Program-made: the position numbers and the translations under genes
Notes under the pieces: generated by a model
Told to the model about the DNA's origin: nothing
The model's database searches: none
The model's input: the letters and a program-made list of their open reading frames with translations, nothing else
Origin: Seriola aureovittata
Taxonomy: Eukaryota > Chordata > Actinopteri > Carangiformes > Carangidae
NCBI RefSeq assembly: GCF_021018895.1
Contig: NC_079368.1
Location: 6,880,001 to 6,944,000, forward strand
DNA: 64,000 nucleotides
Direction of reading: 5' to 3'
Shown here: positions 1 through 13,410 of the stretch, piece by piece
Position numbering within the stretch: position 1 is the stretch's first letter
How the letters are laid out: each line of letters starts with the position of its first letter

Positions 1-335
1 ATAAAAACAAGCATAATCAACATATATAATAATGCTGAGTAAGAAAACATTAAAAAAAAGATCAATACAAAACATGACATGTGCTCTCTGGCTGCAGCCA
101 TAGTCCCTTCTGTGGCTGAGATAAGTTTTTGACACTGTGGTCATTTTGCCAGGGTAGAACAACGGGTGAGTCCGAATGACTGGCAGGCTGGAGCGGTGAG
201 GATGCCATTTGGAACCGACGCTGAATTCAATGACATGATGTATAGAAATCCACGTGTGGAGCTCCACATTCTTGGACTCCAAGAAAAATATGGCAGGAAT
301 GCAGGCGCACTGTCGTGTGGAGGTGTGGAATGCAA

Positions 336-338
<3 letters not shown>

Positions 339-395
<57 letters not shown>

Positions 396-420
396 ATGTG
401 TTTGCGTGTGTTTGCGTGTC
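339..420. repeat. (TG)n microsatellite with imperfect end
   Basis: About 52 bp of pure TG, followed by TTTGCATGTG/TTTGCGTGTG/TTTGCGTGTC, a decayed 10-bp unit repeated three times. Confidence 0.97.
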
Positions 421-3400
421 TGCACTCACAATTACATAAATGGAACTTCATGTGTGTTATGTGTTATATGCATATGTCAGCTTTCTGTCTGCCTTCATCT
501 CCATCTTGTCTGCCAATCTGTCAATCAGTGCATGCGTAGAAAGAGTCCAACACTTCTCTGTGTGGGTTGCAGGCATCTGTCTGTCAGTAGCTCTCGCTTT
601 CTCTCTGTATTTTTATGTTTGTCTCTCTGCCAAGCTGCCAGTTGGATGTGTTTGCAGAAAGAGAGAAGCCATCTTTCTCAGCCGAAAGGTTCCCCACTGA
701 GAGAACTGAGAAGCCCAGCTATCTCAGTGGGTATTTGTGATTGCCAGCGGAGTGATAAGATGCCCCCAGGGCAGCACTCTGTGCTCCGGCAGGCAGGGAT
801 CTTACACTGCACTGATGAGTGCTGTCTAGAAGCTTTATCTGGGACAAAAGCGGCCTTGTTAAAGCTCAACACCAGTGCTTAAACTAGCCGTGAAGAAACA
901 GAGAGAGAGGAATTATGGGGGAGCGGGAGGAGAAATGTCTCCGGCTGAATATAATTACCTAGTTCAAACGACGCTGAATATGGTAAGTAGTACTTATCTC
1001 AGCGACCTTCCCAGCCTGCGCATTCCACTGTCATGGAAACTTAATAGAGAGAAAGCTGGGTAATCATGCTGCTCTGTGCGGCGGTGTACTTCATCTGTAA
1101 TGTACAATAGGTGATAGATGAAGTACAGTCCAGACGCAGCCAAAATAGTGGTATAATAATATCAACTTAATGCCACTAATACAACAGCATGTCACACATT
1201 CTCTTTAAAGACGCAAACGAATGTAGCAGTGGACACGGTACAAGATTCGTCTGGCAGAGGTTTGCTTCAGCGCTGGTTCAAACGTCCATTAGCTGATGGA
1301 GTCGAGCACCGCACAAATACATTTTCTGGCACTGAAAAGTAAAGACATACTTTAGTTTGAGCTGAAAATGAAAATTGCCATATTATATATACTCAGCCTA
1401 ACAACAGTCAAAACGGAGAAGTGTGTATTTGTGAATTGAACGCACAGTGGGTTGGCAGACCTATGTGTCAGCATTCATCAAAGCACCTCAGTTGAGAGGA
1501 AGCATTTAGCTCTCTACAGTATCTCAGCCTTGACACTCCTGTCGAGTCTTGTTATCTGTTTTGTTATTCTGCAAAATACCAAAACCTCAGTATATATCAC
1601 TGAATATATTAGACTCATAACTTCTTCTGCAGTTCTGAATGAGATTCACACATTTCTGTGCCACCAAATCATGTCAAAAACTATTTAACTGAAATGATGT
1701 GTCATCTCTGCAAGAGTACTAGAAACAGCCTGAATGCAAGCCAGGACACACATTTGGCTATCTACACTGTAGCATGTAGCCAGAAAAATAACAGCAGTGC
1801 AGTAATGATACACTTACGTATGCCATGAAATGATGGGATCTACACAACCAGTCAGCAGCAATATAACATCTGCAGATTTCTCCAGTGATACGTCATGAGC
1901 GGTCTGTGTGCGATTTGTGCAACTCCCGTATGTTTAAGGCAAACAGAAACTCTGGTCACTACTTCTTCTTCTTATGTTTATATTCATGACTTTCAAACTT
2001 GGAAGTGTAAGTTCACATCTTGACAACTCAAGTGTCACAAATGTACTCTGCCCATCTAAATGAAGCGTAGGCTTGGTAAAGCAGAGTGCTTCATTACTGT
2101 GCAGAGACACTGAGGAACATGATGAAGGGAATGTCAGACTTCTCAATCCTCAGTGCTGTCATTTGGGTTGAGAAAACACATGCCGCTTGAGCTGTTTGGT
2201 GCTTATGCAGTTTTATTCACTCACTATTCTTTCATCCTGGTTGAAACGACACAACAACAACAACAGCCAACAACTGACTGCTCCTGATTTCCCTTATTTG
2301 GAAAAACAGAAAAAAAACTTCTGTAAGTAACACTGACATGAAACCTTTATTAACTTTTAATTAACATGCAGGTAAACGAGCCGTAAACACCTGAAACCAA
2401 GGGTCCACCTGTCAGAGTAACACAGGTTACTCTGATGTTTTCCCCTTGGATTTTCCTTTAATGAAGCTACGCTTTCAGGTTAGATGAGCCAGTAAAAGAT
2501 AATAATCCTTGAACTGTGATGTCTATAGCAGCGCAGACTGATGGCAACATATGTCATATGTGCATACATATATATTTCATATGTACTGAGTGGCTTGAAT
2601 GCTGGACCACTGTTTTTTTTACGACATTATCAATGTTTGATGAGTTACAGTTACTAGAGGCTGTTGCTGCGCAGTGTGTATCTGCCTATGTGTGTTTGTA
2701 AGTGCTCAGGGGCAGATGTCAGGTTAATGAGCTCAGTAACCAGCCTGCAGACCGCCGTTCACCCCTTATTAATCGGAGACTCTGCTGTTTGTCCACACTG
2801 CTCAGTGGGCCCCTAAACAGCCAATCACAGGTAGTCTAAATACTGACATGCAGCCAAAAAAAAAAAAAGAAAAAAAAAATCAAACACCGTGCTGACAGTG
2901 AAGGATCAGGGCTGAGAGGATATACTGTATGCTGTATAACCATTTATCTGGAGCTAAGTGGCCCCACATGTCTGTGGAACATATTTTCCTTCACACTGGT
3001 AGCAGAGAAAGCATACAATGAAACACCGAAAGTGAGCTTAACAACAGCAGCGCTATCATCAAGACAAGCCATATTGCATCAGCGCCACGGCCGGCTCATT
3101 CAGAATAGACTATCATCAGTTTTTACCACTGATTACATCACTGAAGTTGGGGAGATTACACCGTTGTTTATGCTCCCATCGCGGCACTACAAATGAGAGG
3201 CTTGCTGCTTCCAGCTGTGTATCTAATAATGCAGTCTGTTTAGGATGCTCATCTCCTCCATCAGCCTGCCTCTTACATGTTTCAACAGCTAACAGCACAC
3301 GGCTGGCAGTTTACATCAGGCACATAATAGGGGAAGTGGAGCCAATATGTTAACTGATGGGTTCAGACATTGGCGGGGTGTGAAAAGCTTGGCACAGGAA

Positions 3401-5110
3401 ACAATCCTTAAAGAGTTTTTTCTCTTTTCAGGTTGAGGTGCACTGTGGGTCTTTTCTTTATGTTGACATCAAGCAGAGTGGTTTGCCATGACAGCAGATC
3501 ATACAGACAGAGTGGAAGCAGTATAATCGGAGCAAAAGGCTGTGTAACTAAAAAGATTGTCTACAGGAAACACAATAGGCCTTCAGTACCCGAGAGTACA
3601 TTAGCTGAAAATAGGCCACAGGCATTTTAGTCCATAAAAGACGATGTGAAATGAAAATCCTCCTGCAGCAAGGCAATAACGCAGCTCTTAATGACAACAA
3701 AAGGAATCAACAAAGCACACAGTTCAGAGTGTGCTCTAATCAGCGCCAAGTCGACATCGCTCAGATCACACGAGACCACTGAGATGCTTTATATGACACA
3801 ACTTAAAAAGCACAGTATTTTGGCTCTAATATAATTTAATTACAGTGCTGCCAGCACACAGCTGGCATAACAGCTCCCAGCCTTGGCAAAAAACAGACAG
3901 TAGCTTAATGTGATTAATTGCTGCTTTTCCTATTTCTATATGGGAACTGTCACTCAGCTATCATGATGGAAAATTGAGTAAATGTTAGAATGGCATCTCT
4001 CAGATAGCTTTGTTACTGATCTAGTCCACATGGCTTTCGAGATGCCATTAGTGAGTGGATTAACCTTTAGCATCTGAATGAGGCAATTTGCTTCAAAAAT
4101 CAATCAACTTAAATGTGCATCACAGATAAACATCCTGTATATAATTTACAAAACACTGATAAAAGACACTCCTTATCACTTCAGATAATCAGCACATGTG
4201 GTAGTTTTCTTCTTTCTCAAAGTAATCCAGTGTTGCCACAATTGTCTGTACAGAACAGTGGAAACAGAACTTCTATCAATTTGTTCAAATGTACGCAAAC
4301 AGGCTAAAAAACAAGGTCCCCCAGTGCAGCCCACAGCAAACTCACAGTATCCTTCTATTTGCATCATCCAGCTGTAGCTCTGGGTGATTCTAACACTTAA
4401 AATATGATTATGCCAAACAGAAGTAAGAAAAATACAATAGGAGTGATAAAAAACTAAAAAGTTGTTGTTTTTTTTGTTTTGCACTTCAAATGATTTTTTT
4501 GACATTACAAAGGCTCAGAACATCACATTAACATCATAAAACTGTTCTATATTTATGTCCTTTTCCAACCCAACGTTTATTTCTAAGGAAAAGACAGAAG
4601 AAAGGGCTAGCTCTGCTGATAAAGCTAAGAGAAACTGAAGTGTTGTTGGTATCACACCAAGGATCTGCTGTACGTGGCACTTTCACGGTGAGGCAAGAGT
4701 CAAACAAATTGCCTCGCATCCCAAATATGTATCATACGTCTTCATAGAAATCCTCCCTTTGAAGATTTGCTGTAGCTCGGCTGCTGAACATGCCCCTTGT
4801 CTCCACAGCCTGGCGTCTCCAGCTCTGTGCCTGCTTGAGCTCGGCAGCCTGAGCACAAGTACACAACAGTTTTATATTAGGCTAGATCCCCGTCAGCCCT
4901 GTCGCTACACCTCTCTGTGGCCAGGCTGCTGCTGCTCCTGCTGCTGCTCTGCCTCTCCCACAACAACGCAAACAATTCCACACTGCTGATTTTCATTGAA
5001 CAGGGCAACTACAGCTCGTTTTGATCCCTTTCTGAATAGGGGTTCATGTAAAACTGATAGAAAATCATACATGAAATGATCGATCATCCATCAACTATTC
5101 AAAGACAGAC
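421..5110. other. Intronic DNA without recognisable genes
   Basis: AT-rich, CpG-poor, unique-looking sequence with a short mixed A tract near 2855-2879, a (CAA)n-like patch near 2255 and the CTG patch near 4.93 kb. Stretch 3830-4080 (TAATTTAATTACAGTGCTGCC ... GTGATTAATTGCTGC) has homeodomain-type words. All small frames lack any family resemblance. Confidence 0.7.
4925..4950. repeat. Imperfect (CTG)n trinucleotide repeat
   Basis: CTGCTGCTGCTCCTGCTGCTGCT, seven triplets with one TCC interruption. Confidence 0.9.
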
Positions 5111-5365
5111 TGAAAGGAATAGTTTTGCATTTTAGGAAAGACGCCTATGTGCTTTTCTGCTGAGCTTCAGATGAGAAGATTGATACCACGTTCATATCTG
5201 TCAATTAAAAATGTAGCTGGAGCCAGGAGACGGTTAGCTTGCTAACCGTCTCCTGGCTCCAGCTTCGCATTGAACAGACAGATATTAGTCATACTGATCT
5301 ACTCGTCCAACTCTCGGTAAGAAATTGAATACATGTATTTTTCTCTACTACTACTACTCCTTAAA
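5111..5365. repeat. Fold-back (inverted) repeat with perfect 24-bp palindromic core
   Basis: The inner arms, AGCTGGAGCCAGGAGACGGTTAGC at 5215-5238 and its exact reverse complement at 5241-5264, are separated by only TT. The similarity continues outward with mismatches and small gaps. ATATCTGTC pairs with GACAGATAT, and the left end TGAAAGGAATAG pairs with CTACTCCTTAAAC near 5365. Each arm is about 125 bp. The arm sequence (GGAATAGTTTTGCATTTTAGG ... AGATGAGAAGATTGATACCAC ... GTAGCTGGAGCC) matches a common fish dispersed repeat, also present at 62945-63110. The element is therefore two head portions of that family in inverted orientation. Confidence 0.9.
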
Positions 5366-8039
5366 CATTCACTGTGTACGGAAACGCAATTCATTCACTA
5401 TAAGACATCATATCAAAACTGAATGACTTAATACAGGCGGCTTTTTATTCTCCTTTAGGCCCATGCTGACTTTACAATAAGCTGTTTAAAGACTGTGATG
5501 GAGTGGAACACTATAAATCGGATTAGTGTAACTCAGAGCAATATGCTAATCTTTTAACAATTACATTTTTACAATTACCATTCAATTGTAAATACAACTC
5601 TGCTCTGAAATCATAGCTGGAAGGCAGAGTGACTCATGAAGCCGTGAAGAACAGATCAACTGCCCTACAAAACAGCTGTGGCTCACTTGACATGTAGTCT
5701 GCCTTCTGTCGGCTGTGTTTCCTGAGCAAACCTTTCAATTCCCCTTTCCCTCAGCAAGGCCGGGTAATGAAAGGCCATGGCAGGCTAAAGGTAGTTGTGG
5801 GGTTTAAACATTCCTCTTCCTCTCTTCCCACACACTGAAAAGCAAGGCGAGCTCGATCCTCATGGGCTTTTCTTTTCTTTTTTTTTTTCAAAAGCTCTAT
5901 GCTCTCAGCAGCCACATTCATCAACAGGAATGTTTGGTTTCAAACTGAAAGGGTTGCTGCTACAATGGAAAGCGCCGCTGTTTCCCTTGTGGTGAAATTA
6001 GTTTTTCTTATATTCAGTGCTATTGATACATGGTAAGCTGCTGCTGGGTTCATAACCCACTGACTCAAAGATCGGCTTAAGAGGGGATGATAAACAGCAT
6101 GCACTGTATGAGTTATGTTTGATGTGTTTCATTGAATTATCAAAGCCAGTCTGAATTATGTATATCACAACAAAGCCTTGCACAGCGAAGAGAGAATCAA
6201 AGATCAATCACTTCTTAGATATCAAAGAAAACAGATCATGTTTGCGACATATATCCTCAAGCTGTTTGGGGATTTTTACTATGATATCACTTCCTGCAAA
6301 CCTGAAAGCTTTACACGCTGTGTGTAGGTGTGATTATGGAAAACAATGCAATATGTCCATACATTCTGCAGCCAGCAAATTTATAAAGCCATCTACACGC
6401 TCTCTGTGGCCATCTCACTGTTTGATGTGGGTGCAATGAGGCTTTCATGAGGCTCCTGCAGCACATGGAGCTGACAGGCTTCCTCTATCACAGGAGAAAG
6501 CCAGGAAATTGGGCTGCATCACCTTTGAAGGTCTGAGATGTAAACTCAACCCAACAAGCTGTGTGTGATGTAACAGCTGTGCAGAGGGTAGACACTGACA
6601 GAGATTCAAAGAATACTCCCTCGTAAAGCACACACTCTGTCAAAAGATTTGAAGTGAAGCATCTGAGGGTAATGATATCTTGTCCAATTTTAATAATGAA
6701 AGTCAAAATGAAGAAGGCGGAAATGATGTGCCAGCAATATCACTACTGAGTGTGCATCTCTCCTAACGCCTGGAGCTCTCGGTGTTCTCAGCCCAATGTG
6801 GAGCCTCAGCTGTAAGATGTTTCAACAAGCACTGCCTCCCTCTCTCAAAGAGGGCTCAATCAGGAGGCAACAATGGCAGCCGAAAGTCTTCCCCACCCCT
6901 ACAATACTCGTCTTTCAAAGGAGGCTGCCATTAATTGGTACACAGCACATTCCACTCTGGCAATTACGCTCTTGTCTCGTGTCTCCTGCGCCGCCTGGTT
7001 CAAAGAGCTGAGAAGCGGAAGTCCTTCTGGTGCTAAAAGCACAGCAATATCCTGACAATGTCTGGCCTTGACTGGCAAAAGCCTGCAATATTTATCACAG
7101 GAGGGAGAGAGAGTCGTTCAGTGCCAGCGAGACAGTAACTTCCCAGTAGAATATACTGGAGGAGGGAATGAGGATAACACGAGGTTGCGGTTAGGGGAAA
7201 TTAATTCCAGCTGCTAACACCACTCGTGGAGGGTCAGCATCTGGGCTATTTGGATGGAGCAAAGCAAAACACAAAGCAAAAAGTGTGTCGAAGAAAAAAA
7301 TATAATATAAACAACAATAGTATCACTCCTAAAGGTTGAAAACTGCCCGGTTCTCACCGATTCATATAACTTTTCTCCCCTTTCACATTCAGCCTTCTCT
7401 GCACTGCTTGCCTGGAGGGCATCTGCCTTTCCCTCCCACTGAAATTCCCCAGCAAACTAAATAAAAAGAAATACCAGAGAATTTGTTCACAGTGGTTGTC
7501 TTTTGCCTCAGGCTACAACATCCTCTGCAGATACAGGTCAGCATGGGGTCAACGCTACTCAATGACAGACAGCTGACATGATCACCAGGAGCAGAAATGT
7601 CTCTTTATCCACAGAGCACTCTTCAGTATTGACCATGGACTTAAGCTGAATAGGCTAAATAGCATTAAATCGTTTATCCTTCCCAAACAAAAAGGTTAAT
7701 CTGTCATTTTCATTAATTCTGTCTGGCTTTTATTTCTTTATCTACGACAGTATTCTGCTATAGCTAACCTTCTATAGACGCTTGGACTGGGAATCAAACT
7801 TCAATACTGAGTAGCATCATGTGTCCACAGCATTGAGCATCAAAAACTGTCAATTTTTCCTTGTTTAAACTGCTATATTCATTATCTATCTGTGTAATGT
7901 GAAAGGGGTCACTCATAGTTAGTGACGACCTCAGAGATAATTATTTACAATCCTTCTCTGAAGTTTACCGCAGTCTCTTTCAGCTCATCATTTTGGCTTT
8001 ATGGCCCTCAACTCCACTGTTCTGGCTCCTCTCACCTCT

Positions 8040-8345
8040 CTCATCAGTGTTGTTTCCAGGCAGTTGTTTTCAGTGAAAAAGCTGTAATAAACCCACAGTA
8101 GCAGTCCAACACCAAGGCACCAAGAGGAGCTAAGAGGTGAGTGAATACTGCAGTTTTGTTCGCATTGTGGTAAGAAAAAGTTTTAAGTGAGTGTCTGCGC
8201 TGCCCTGTATCTGTTGCGTGATGTGTTAGTAAGTAACTGTTAGCTGACAATTGTAATACTAACTTAAAAAGATGATAATATGCCAGTTTATGGTTTATTT
8301 CCACTGCCCCAAGGTGGCCAAAAAATTACTTAGTGCAAGTTTAAC
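8040..8345 (+). repeat. Candidate dispersed repeat ending ccactgccccaaggtggccaaaaaatta
   Basis: The end TTTCCACTGCCCCAAGGTGGCCAAAAAATTACTTAGTGCAAGTTTAA resembles a terminal block common in fish repeats (CCACTGCCCCCTAGTGGCCAAAAA...GCAGCTTTAA). The upstream limit is a guess. Confidence 0.45.
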
Positions 8346-10186
8346 TCATAACTGCCAGTTTTATACTATTCTTTCCATTTTTTCTTTATTTGGCAACGTT
8401 CTTTTATGCCAGCTTATGTTGGGACATTAAACCCTCTGTGTTTTAAGTTTAAATTTCTCATTTTGGTACCTGTGCCAAATAAATAAATTCACATTTGTAT
8501 TTACATCCAAGCCGTATGATATCAAGCCCCAGCAGATGCAGAATTACTACGTGGCATAATGTATACTGGCTGGACACTATGGGTTTTTACTGTCTAGCTA
8601 ACTTCCTAACATACAACTCTGCTGTGGGTGTAGGTTTTGGATGGGGGCTACTTTCTGCAGTTGTAAAATACCAGACATCTTCTGATGTTTCCTGCCTTTG
8701 TTACAGACAGGACAAAGAGGTGATCATGGAAAAATGTGCTTTGCAGATCACTTGGGGCTTTTCAGCCCACTGTAAACTCTGTTCCGTTTCCTCAATCCTC
8801 TAAGCCTTACCACATGTACTCTCGTACCATACAAACCACTAAAGGCTTCCCTCATACTTGTCCAGCCACAGTTAATTCAATCTGGACCTAATCTGTGCAG
8901 GGTCCAGCTTCTATGCCCTAGCAGCTTGCCATGTACCATTAAATAGAGGAACAAGCATCTTGTTGATCTGCCTAATGTCAGCGTCCAGTGGTTCATTGCT
9001 AATTCCTATCATTAGTGCATATTGATGGCGAGCAGCTCGGGGAGAGCTCCATCCAAAACCAGCAGCCAGGGACAAGAGCGGAGGAAATGAGGAGGGATTG
9101 ATGGTCACTTCCTGCATCGCTCACTCTACTCCAGAGGCAGCTGACAGCGGCTTCCTGTGGTTTTCTGTCAGCCGGTGGGAGAGAGGGACAAACAGGCAGA
9201 GAGAGCGAGTGAGAGAGAAATGGCTGGTGCTGGATTGCTCCCAGTGTTTGGAAGTCCTGGTAGCAGTCCAAATCCACTTCAGGTTCAGCCAAACAGGGCA
9301 GAGGAAATTCGTCAACTGTGGTTAGTGTGAACACGTTTGTATTGTCTATTTATCTTGTTTGCATCAATAGGATTAAAGCTGTGACATTCCTTTTTTTTGG
9401 GATTAAAGTAATTGATAAATAACCAATCAATCTCGCATCTGGTTACCGGTGGATAAAATATACACATTCAGTGTCACAAACAAATCTCTTATAACATTTT
9501 TCTCCTCATGTATCTTTATTAACTGAGTAATGTACAAAAGATTCAGGTACCAATAGAAGTCTTTTCATGGCCTTCATTTAAATGATAAATGCCATCTCTG
9601 TGAATTCTTTAAACAATTTAACAGGCCAAGAAGAAACTTTTGGCTGCTGTGTGGTTAATGTGCTCCCTTGAAGTTGGCGTCTGCATGTGACCAAAGATTG
9701 TTTGTCGGTGAAATAAACACCAGTATGACTGTGACTGAACTGTGTGTTTTCACAGTTCAACGAGACTAACAGGGCGGTGAGTCTTCTCCAGTGTAACAAT
9801 CTGTATCATTGCGTGGTCGTGTTGAGGAGTCACACGTCATATCTTCTGCTGTTCATCTCATGATCAGGTTGTGTCGGCAGTGCCTTAACATTAATTAGAT
9901 GCTCCCCTATCCAACGAAAGATGATAACACATTTGATTTTTAGTCATTTATAACTTAAGTCCTTTGATGATGTTGAAAGCTGTACATACAACACACGAGA
10001 ATTTAAAAGATTCAATAAGAATTTGATACTGGATTCGACCCCAACGCCATCTGCGAGCACACACCCACATCTCCAAATGATAACTGACTATTAATGCTGA
10101 ACTGACCACATCATATAGCATGATCAAGCTAGGTAACGCTAGCAGCATAGGAAAGTCATAACGATGAAAATACCGGAGGAAACAAC

Positions 10187-10212
10187 TTAAAAAAAAAAAA
10201 AAAAAAAAAAAA
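10187..10212. repeat. Poly-A tract
   Basis: About 24 consecutive A. No retrotransposon body was recognised on either side. Confidence 0.9.
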
Positions 10213-11297
10213 GGTTCTGCAGCAAACCTCAAAATGCAGCAGATCTAATCTGTTCAAAAGAACTCAGCTTTGTGTTTCAGTGACGTAAACAAAAAGCAAA
10301 GATGCCACATGCAGCTGGTTTGTTCACTGTGAGACAGTGAGGAGCCAGTTTGCACTTTGCAGCTTTAACCTCTCTGATGCTTGTGTGGCTCATGTGGTTA
10401 TTTATCAAACAGCAATTAGAAGAAGTGATTACCTCTACACAAACTTCATACTCTGAGCAGAGAAAATAAATTCACATCTGTTCAACTTTCCATACGGAAT
10501 AGTTTCTCTTTTTTTCAGTGTCACAGGTTGTATTCAGAGAAATCATTGAATGCTTTAAGATGAATGATTGGAAACAGAGGTGACACATTCAAAGCTCAGG
10601 CTCATATTCAAACGCTGAAATACGCTAAATGATTTCCAGCCTATTAAGTCATCAGCTTACCACAGAATATTTCCTCTTGTCAGATTATGAATTGAACTGT
10701 AAGCCTGACAATTCTGCTGCTGCCCACATCCTCTTTTCCAATGTTGTCTCAGTTTCAACAATCTAAAGCAATATCATATCTTATTCACACCAAGGGACAT
10801 GATATCCTGGGCAATGCATCTTTGCTAAAGGAGATGAGAGCCTTTCACAATGTAAGCAATCAAGGCTCATAGTAAAAATTTAATGTGGTGGCCTTCTATA
10901 TAGAGCACAGGAAGGAAACCATCTCTGAGAGCATGTTAAGCAGATATGCACCTATTCCTATTTTCTCAGCACATCACAGAAATAGTCAAGTGCTGAAGTT
11001 ATTTTTAGGTTATTGTGGGCTTTTTGCAGTAACCTCATGTCTCACATGTCATGTGAATGAGAACCCCAGTTCTCCCAGTAGCCTGGTTTCTTGTATGCAA
11101 CATCTGTGCCTTATTTCATTCTGAATGTGAACACTGTTAGCGTAAATCCACCAATCCGTGGCTAACACCAGGAGCAAAGTATCTCTCCTTGAAGAACAGA
11201 CACTGACTTTTAGCTCCTCTGAAATCCCCCAACATTAAACCTCTCTATTGTTAACACAGCTGCGTGCTGACAGAAAACTAACTGGCAGATCTGATGA

Positions 11298-11356
11298 TTA
11301 TCAGCTGAAATGAGAGTGATAAGAAAGTGAACCAGATAAGATCTTATCATAAGATA
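11298..11356. promoter_or_regulatory. Cluster of four GATA-type sites with an adjacent E-box
   Basis: TTATC with an overlapping CAGCTG E-box (11298-11307), TGATAAG (11317-11323), and the palindrome GATAAGATCTTATC (11335-11348) holding two opposed sites. ATAAGATAC follows. Four WGATAR matches in about 50 bp plus an E-box is enhancer-like, but no function is shown. Confidence 0.4.
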
Positions 11357-12624
11357 CTGTACGCGCATTTCTTAAGGCAACATGCCAGAGGGGGGCAAAG
11401 TCATACCTTATTAGGCTCACTGTCAAAACCACTTGCAGCACTGAGACACTGTAAAAACAAGGCGTTGACTGCTGAGTGCTGTTTAAACAAATGTCTCAGT
11501 CTCGTTTGAGGTGGTGTTACACAAACAAAAATTAGCATTTACAAATAGCTGGCTGTCATAATGAAATGAAAAATGATTTTTTTTCACCTTGTCAGGCTTT
11601 TCTCTGAATCTCATCAACATATTTCAAAATACATTTCCACAAAAAATAAAAAAAAAGGTTATTTTGCAATACTAGTGCTGCCAACAGCTACTCTTTGTCA
11701 TACACATGCGGTACATATATAATATACTAAATGTAGGAGGCTGAGTGACATATCATAATCATTTAAATAGATCCTAAAACAATTATTTAGTACTACAGTT
11801 ATGATAAGCTGGAACACATTCACTCTCAGTTGTCAACTTAACTCTGATCCAGCTCTACGACTGTACACCTGATTTAATCAAGCTGTCATTAAACTATATG
11901 TAGCCTGAATGCGATCAGGTGTGCAAGACAAACACAGATATGCTTTAAGAACAGCTTGAGAAACTACAAACTCAACTTGACTATGGCAGAAACTCTTAAT
12001 AGCAGATTGTGTTAAATTAATATGTTGTATATTAGGTGTCATGTTTCCAATGTTCTGAGAGGACACAGAGAGGTAAAGTGTATTTCATGCAGTCTAAAAC
12101 AACCCAGCTCAAGGTTAATGATATTTGGTATTTAACTAGCTAACCCAGAGAGATAACAGCAGAGAGTCACATTGTACCTAGTTTTCACTATTTCACACTT
12201 TCACCTTAGAGCAGCTGCAGCGGTTGCACTTCAGACTAACTGACACAACCAAAAACTCCAACTTGCTGAACAATCCTTCACATCACAACTTTCAAACTGA
12301 CATGAATGGCAACAGTGTACTGACTGGTGGTTTTGGGAACTCAATCCCCAACCAACCTTTTGTTTCCATATAACACCATGGCTACATCCTAAGAAGCAGG
12401 AACGGATGAGTCACTGTCCTGGAGGTGGGGAAGTACAATGAGCAGTTGTTGTGATTTTAATCGTATGAGGAGCTGTTTCTCTGCCTGCACGCTTCTTTTC
12501 AAAACTCATATTTCCTTTCAATGTCACACTCAAATGCAACATCTTCTTTAACTATAGAAATGAGTCAAATCCTTGAAGCAAAGTGAAATGCCATTACCCT
12601 AAAGCATATATAAATCTCTTGTCA

Positions 12625-13410
12625 TACACTGCCAGTCAAACGCTTTTTTATTGAAACTTCAGCAGTTCAAGTCCAGGGAATAACCTTCAGTGGTACAAAG
12701 GAAAGCAGTAAACTGCCCAAATAGAAAAAAAAGGTCTAGCTCACACAAAAAAAAAGAACAATATCAGTTACATAGAAAAAAGGGATTTTTAGCTGGTTAA
12801 CTTACAGCTTTCCTGCAGCTATGGAAGTAAGTGAAGCTTTGACAGTTCACAATTCCTACAGCTGCAACAACTTTTGTTGATGACTTACAAACCGTGCCTG
12901 TAAAAAGGCAGTGTTGGAACAAACTGTGTTACACAACCTGATGCATTATTGTGACAAGACTGTACTGCAGGAAGTAGTACTGCCTATCGCAGAATGGGGA
13001 GAAAAAGACAAGTAACAAAGGAAGACAGACTGGTTGGTCAGGGGTTCATCCTACAGCAAGATAATGAGCCGAAACATTAGAAAGAAGGAACGAGCCAGAC
13101 GGTGGTTTCATATGATGGAAGACGAGCACAGTCTCCAGACTTAAACCCCATGGAGCTGGTTTGGAACGAACTGGACAGAAGATGAAAGCTACAAATTCAA
13201 CTGTGTCGGACCGAATTTTCTGAACAATATTTCATTGTAGAAAGAATGTCACGAGTATGTTCGGCTGCTGTAGGAGCCAAAAAATTTGATTAAAGCTATT
13301 TCAACAAGATTCCATGATTCTTTGTTTTTAAACACTGAGACGCTGAATTATCTCAATTTAAATAACAGCTGGAAAAAATGGAGCTGTTCCAAAACTTTTG
13401 ACTGGTATTT
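12625..13410 (+). mobile_element. Degenerate Tc1/mariner-type transposon remnant
   Basis: The left end carries TACACTGCCAGTCAAACGC and the right end reads CCAAAACTTTTGACTGGTAT. The two share an inverted core, CCAGTCAAA, like the terminal repeats of fish Tc1 elements. Inside, broken frames still spell transposase pieces: RQVTKEDRL (about 13008), FILQQDNEPKH (13045-13077, containing the catalytic Asp of the DDE triad) and QSPDLNPMELVWNELDRR (from 13129, containing the DLNPxE motif with the third catalytic residue). Stops and frameshifts separate them. The length, about 0.8 kb against roughly 1.3-1.6 kb for full elements, means the N-terminal DNA-binding part is largely deleted. It is non-functional. 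Confidence 0.88.
13045..13200 (+). pseudogene. Tc1-like transposase C-terminal pseudogene fragment
   Basis: Two recognisable blocks of the DDE transposase survive in different frames. QQDNEPKH is followed by a stop at 13078, and SPDLNPMELVWNELDRR is followed by TGA. The frame change and stops between them rule out a functional product. Confidence 0.85.

Larger units (their letters stand above)
5366..12624. other. Intronic DNA, mostly unique
   Basis: No coding resemblance. It contains a possible repeat near 8.0-8.3 kb, a poly-A tract at 10.19 kb and the GATA cluster at 11.3 kb. The 9.9-kb sequence TTAACATTAATTAGATGCTCC is homeodomain-like. The rest shows nothing I can name. Confidence 0.7.

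Noticed and set aside
5215..5264. microRNA precursor hairpin
   Set aside because: Perfect 24-bp arms with a 2-base loop are not a typical pre-miRNA, and the arms belong to a dispersed repeat.
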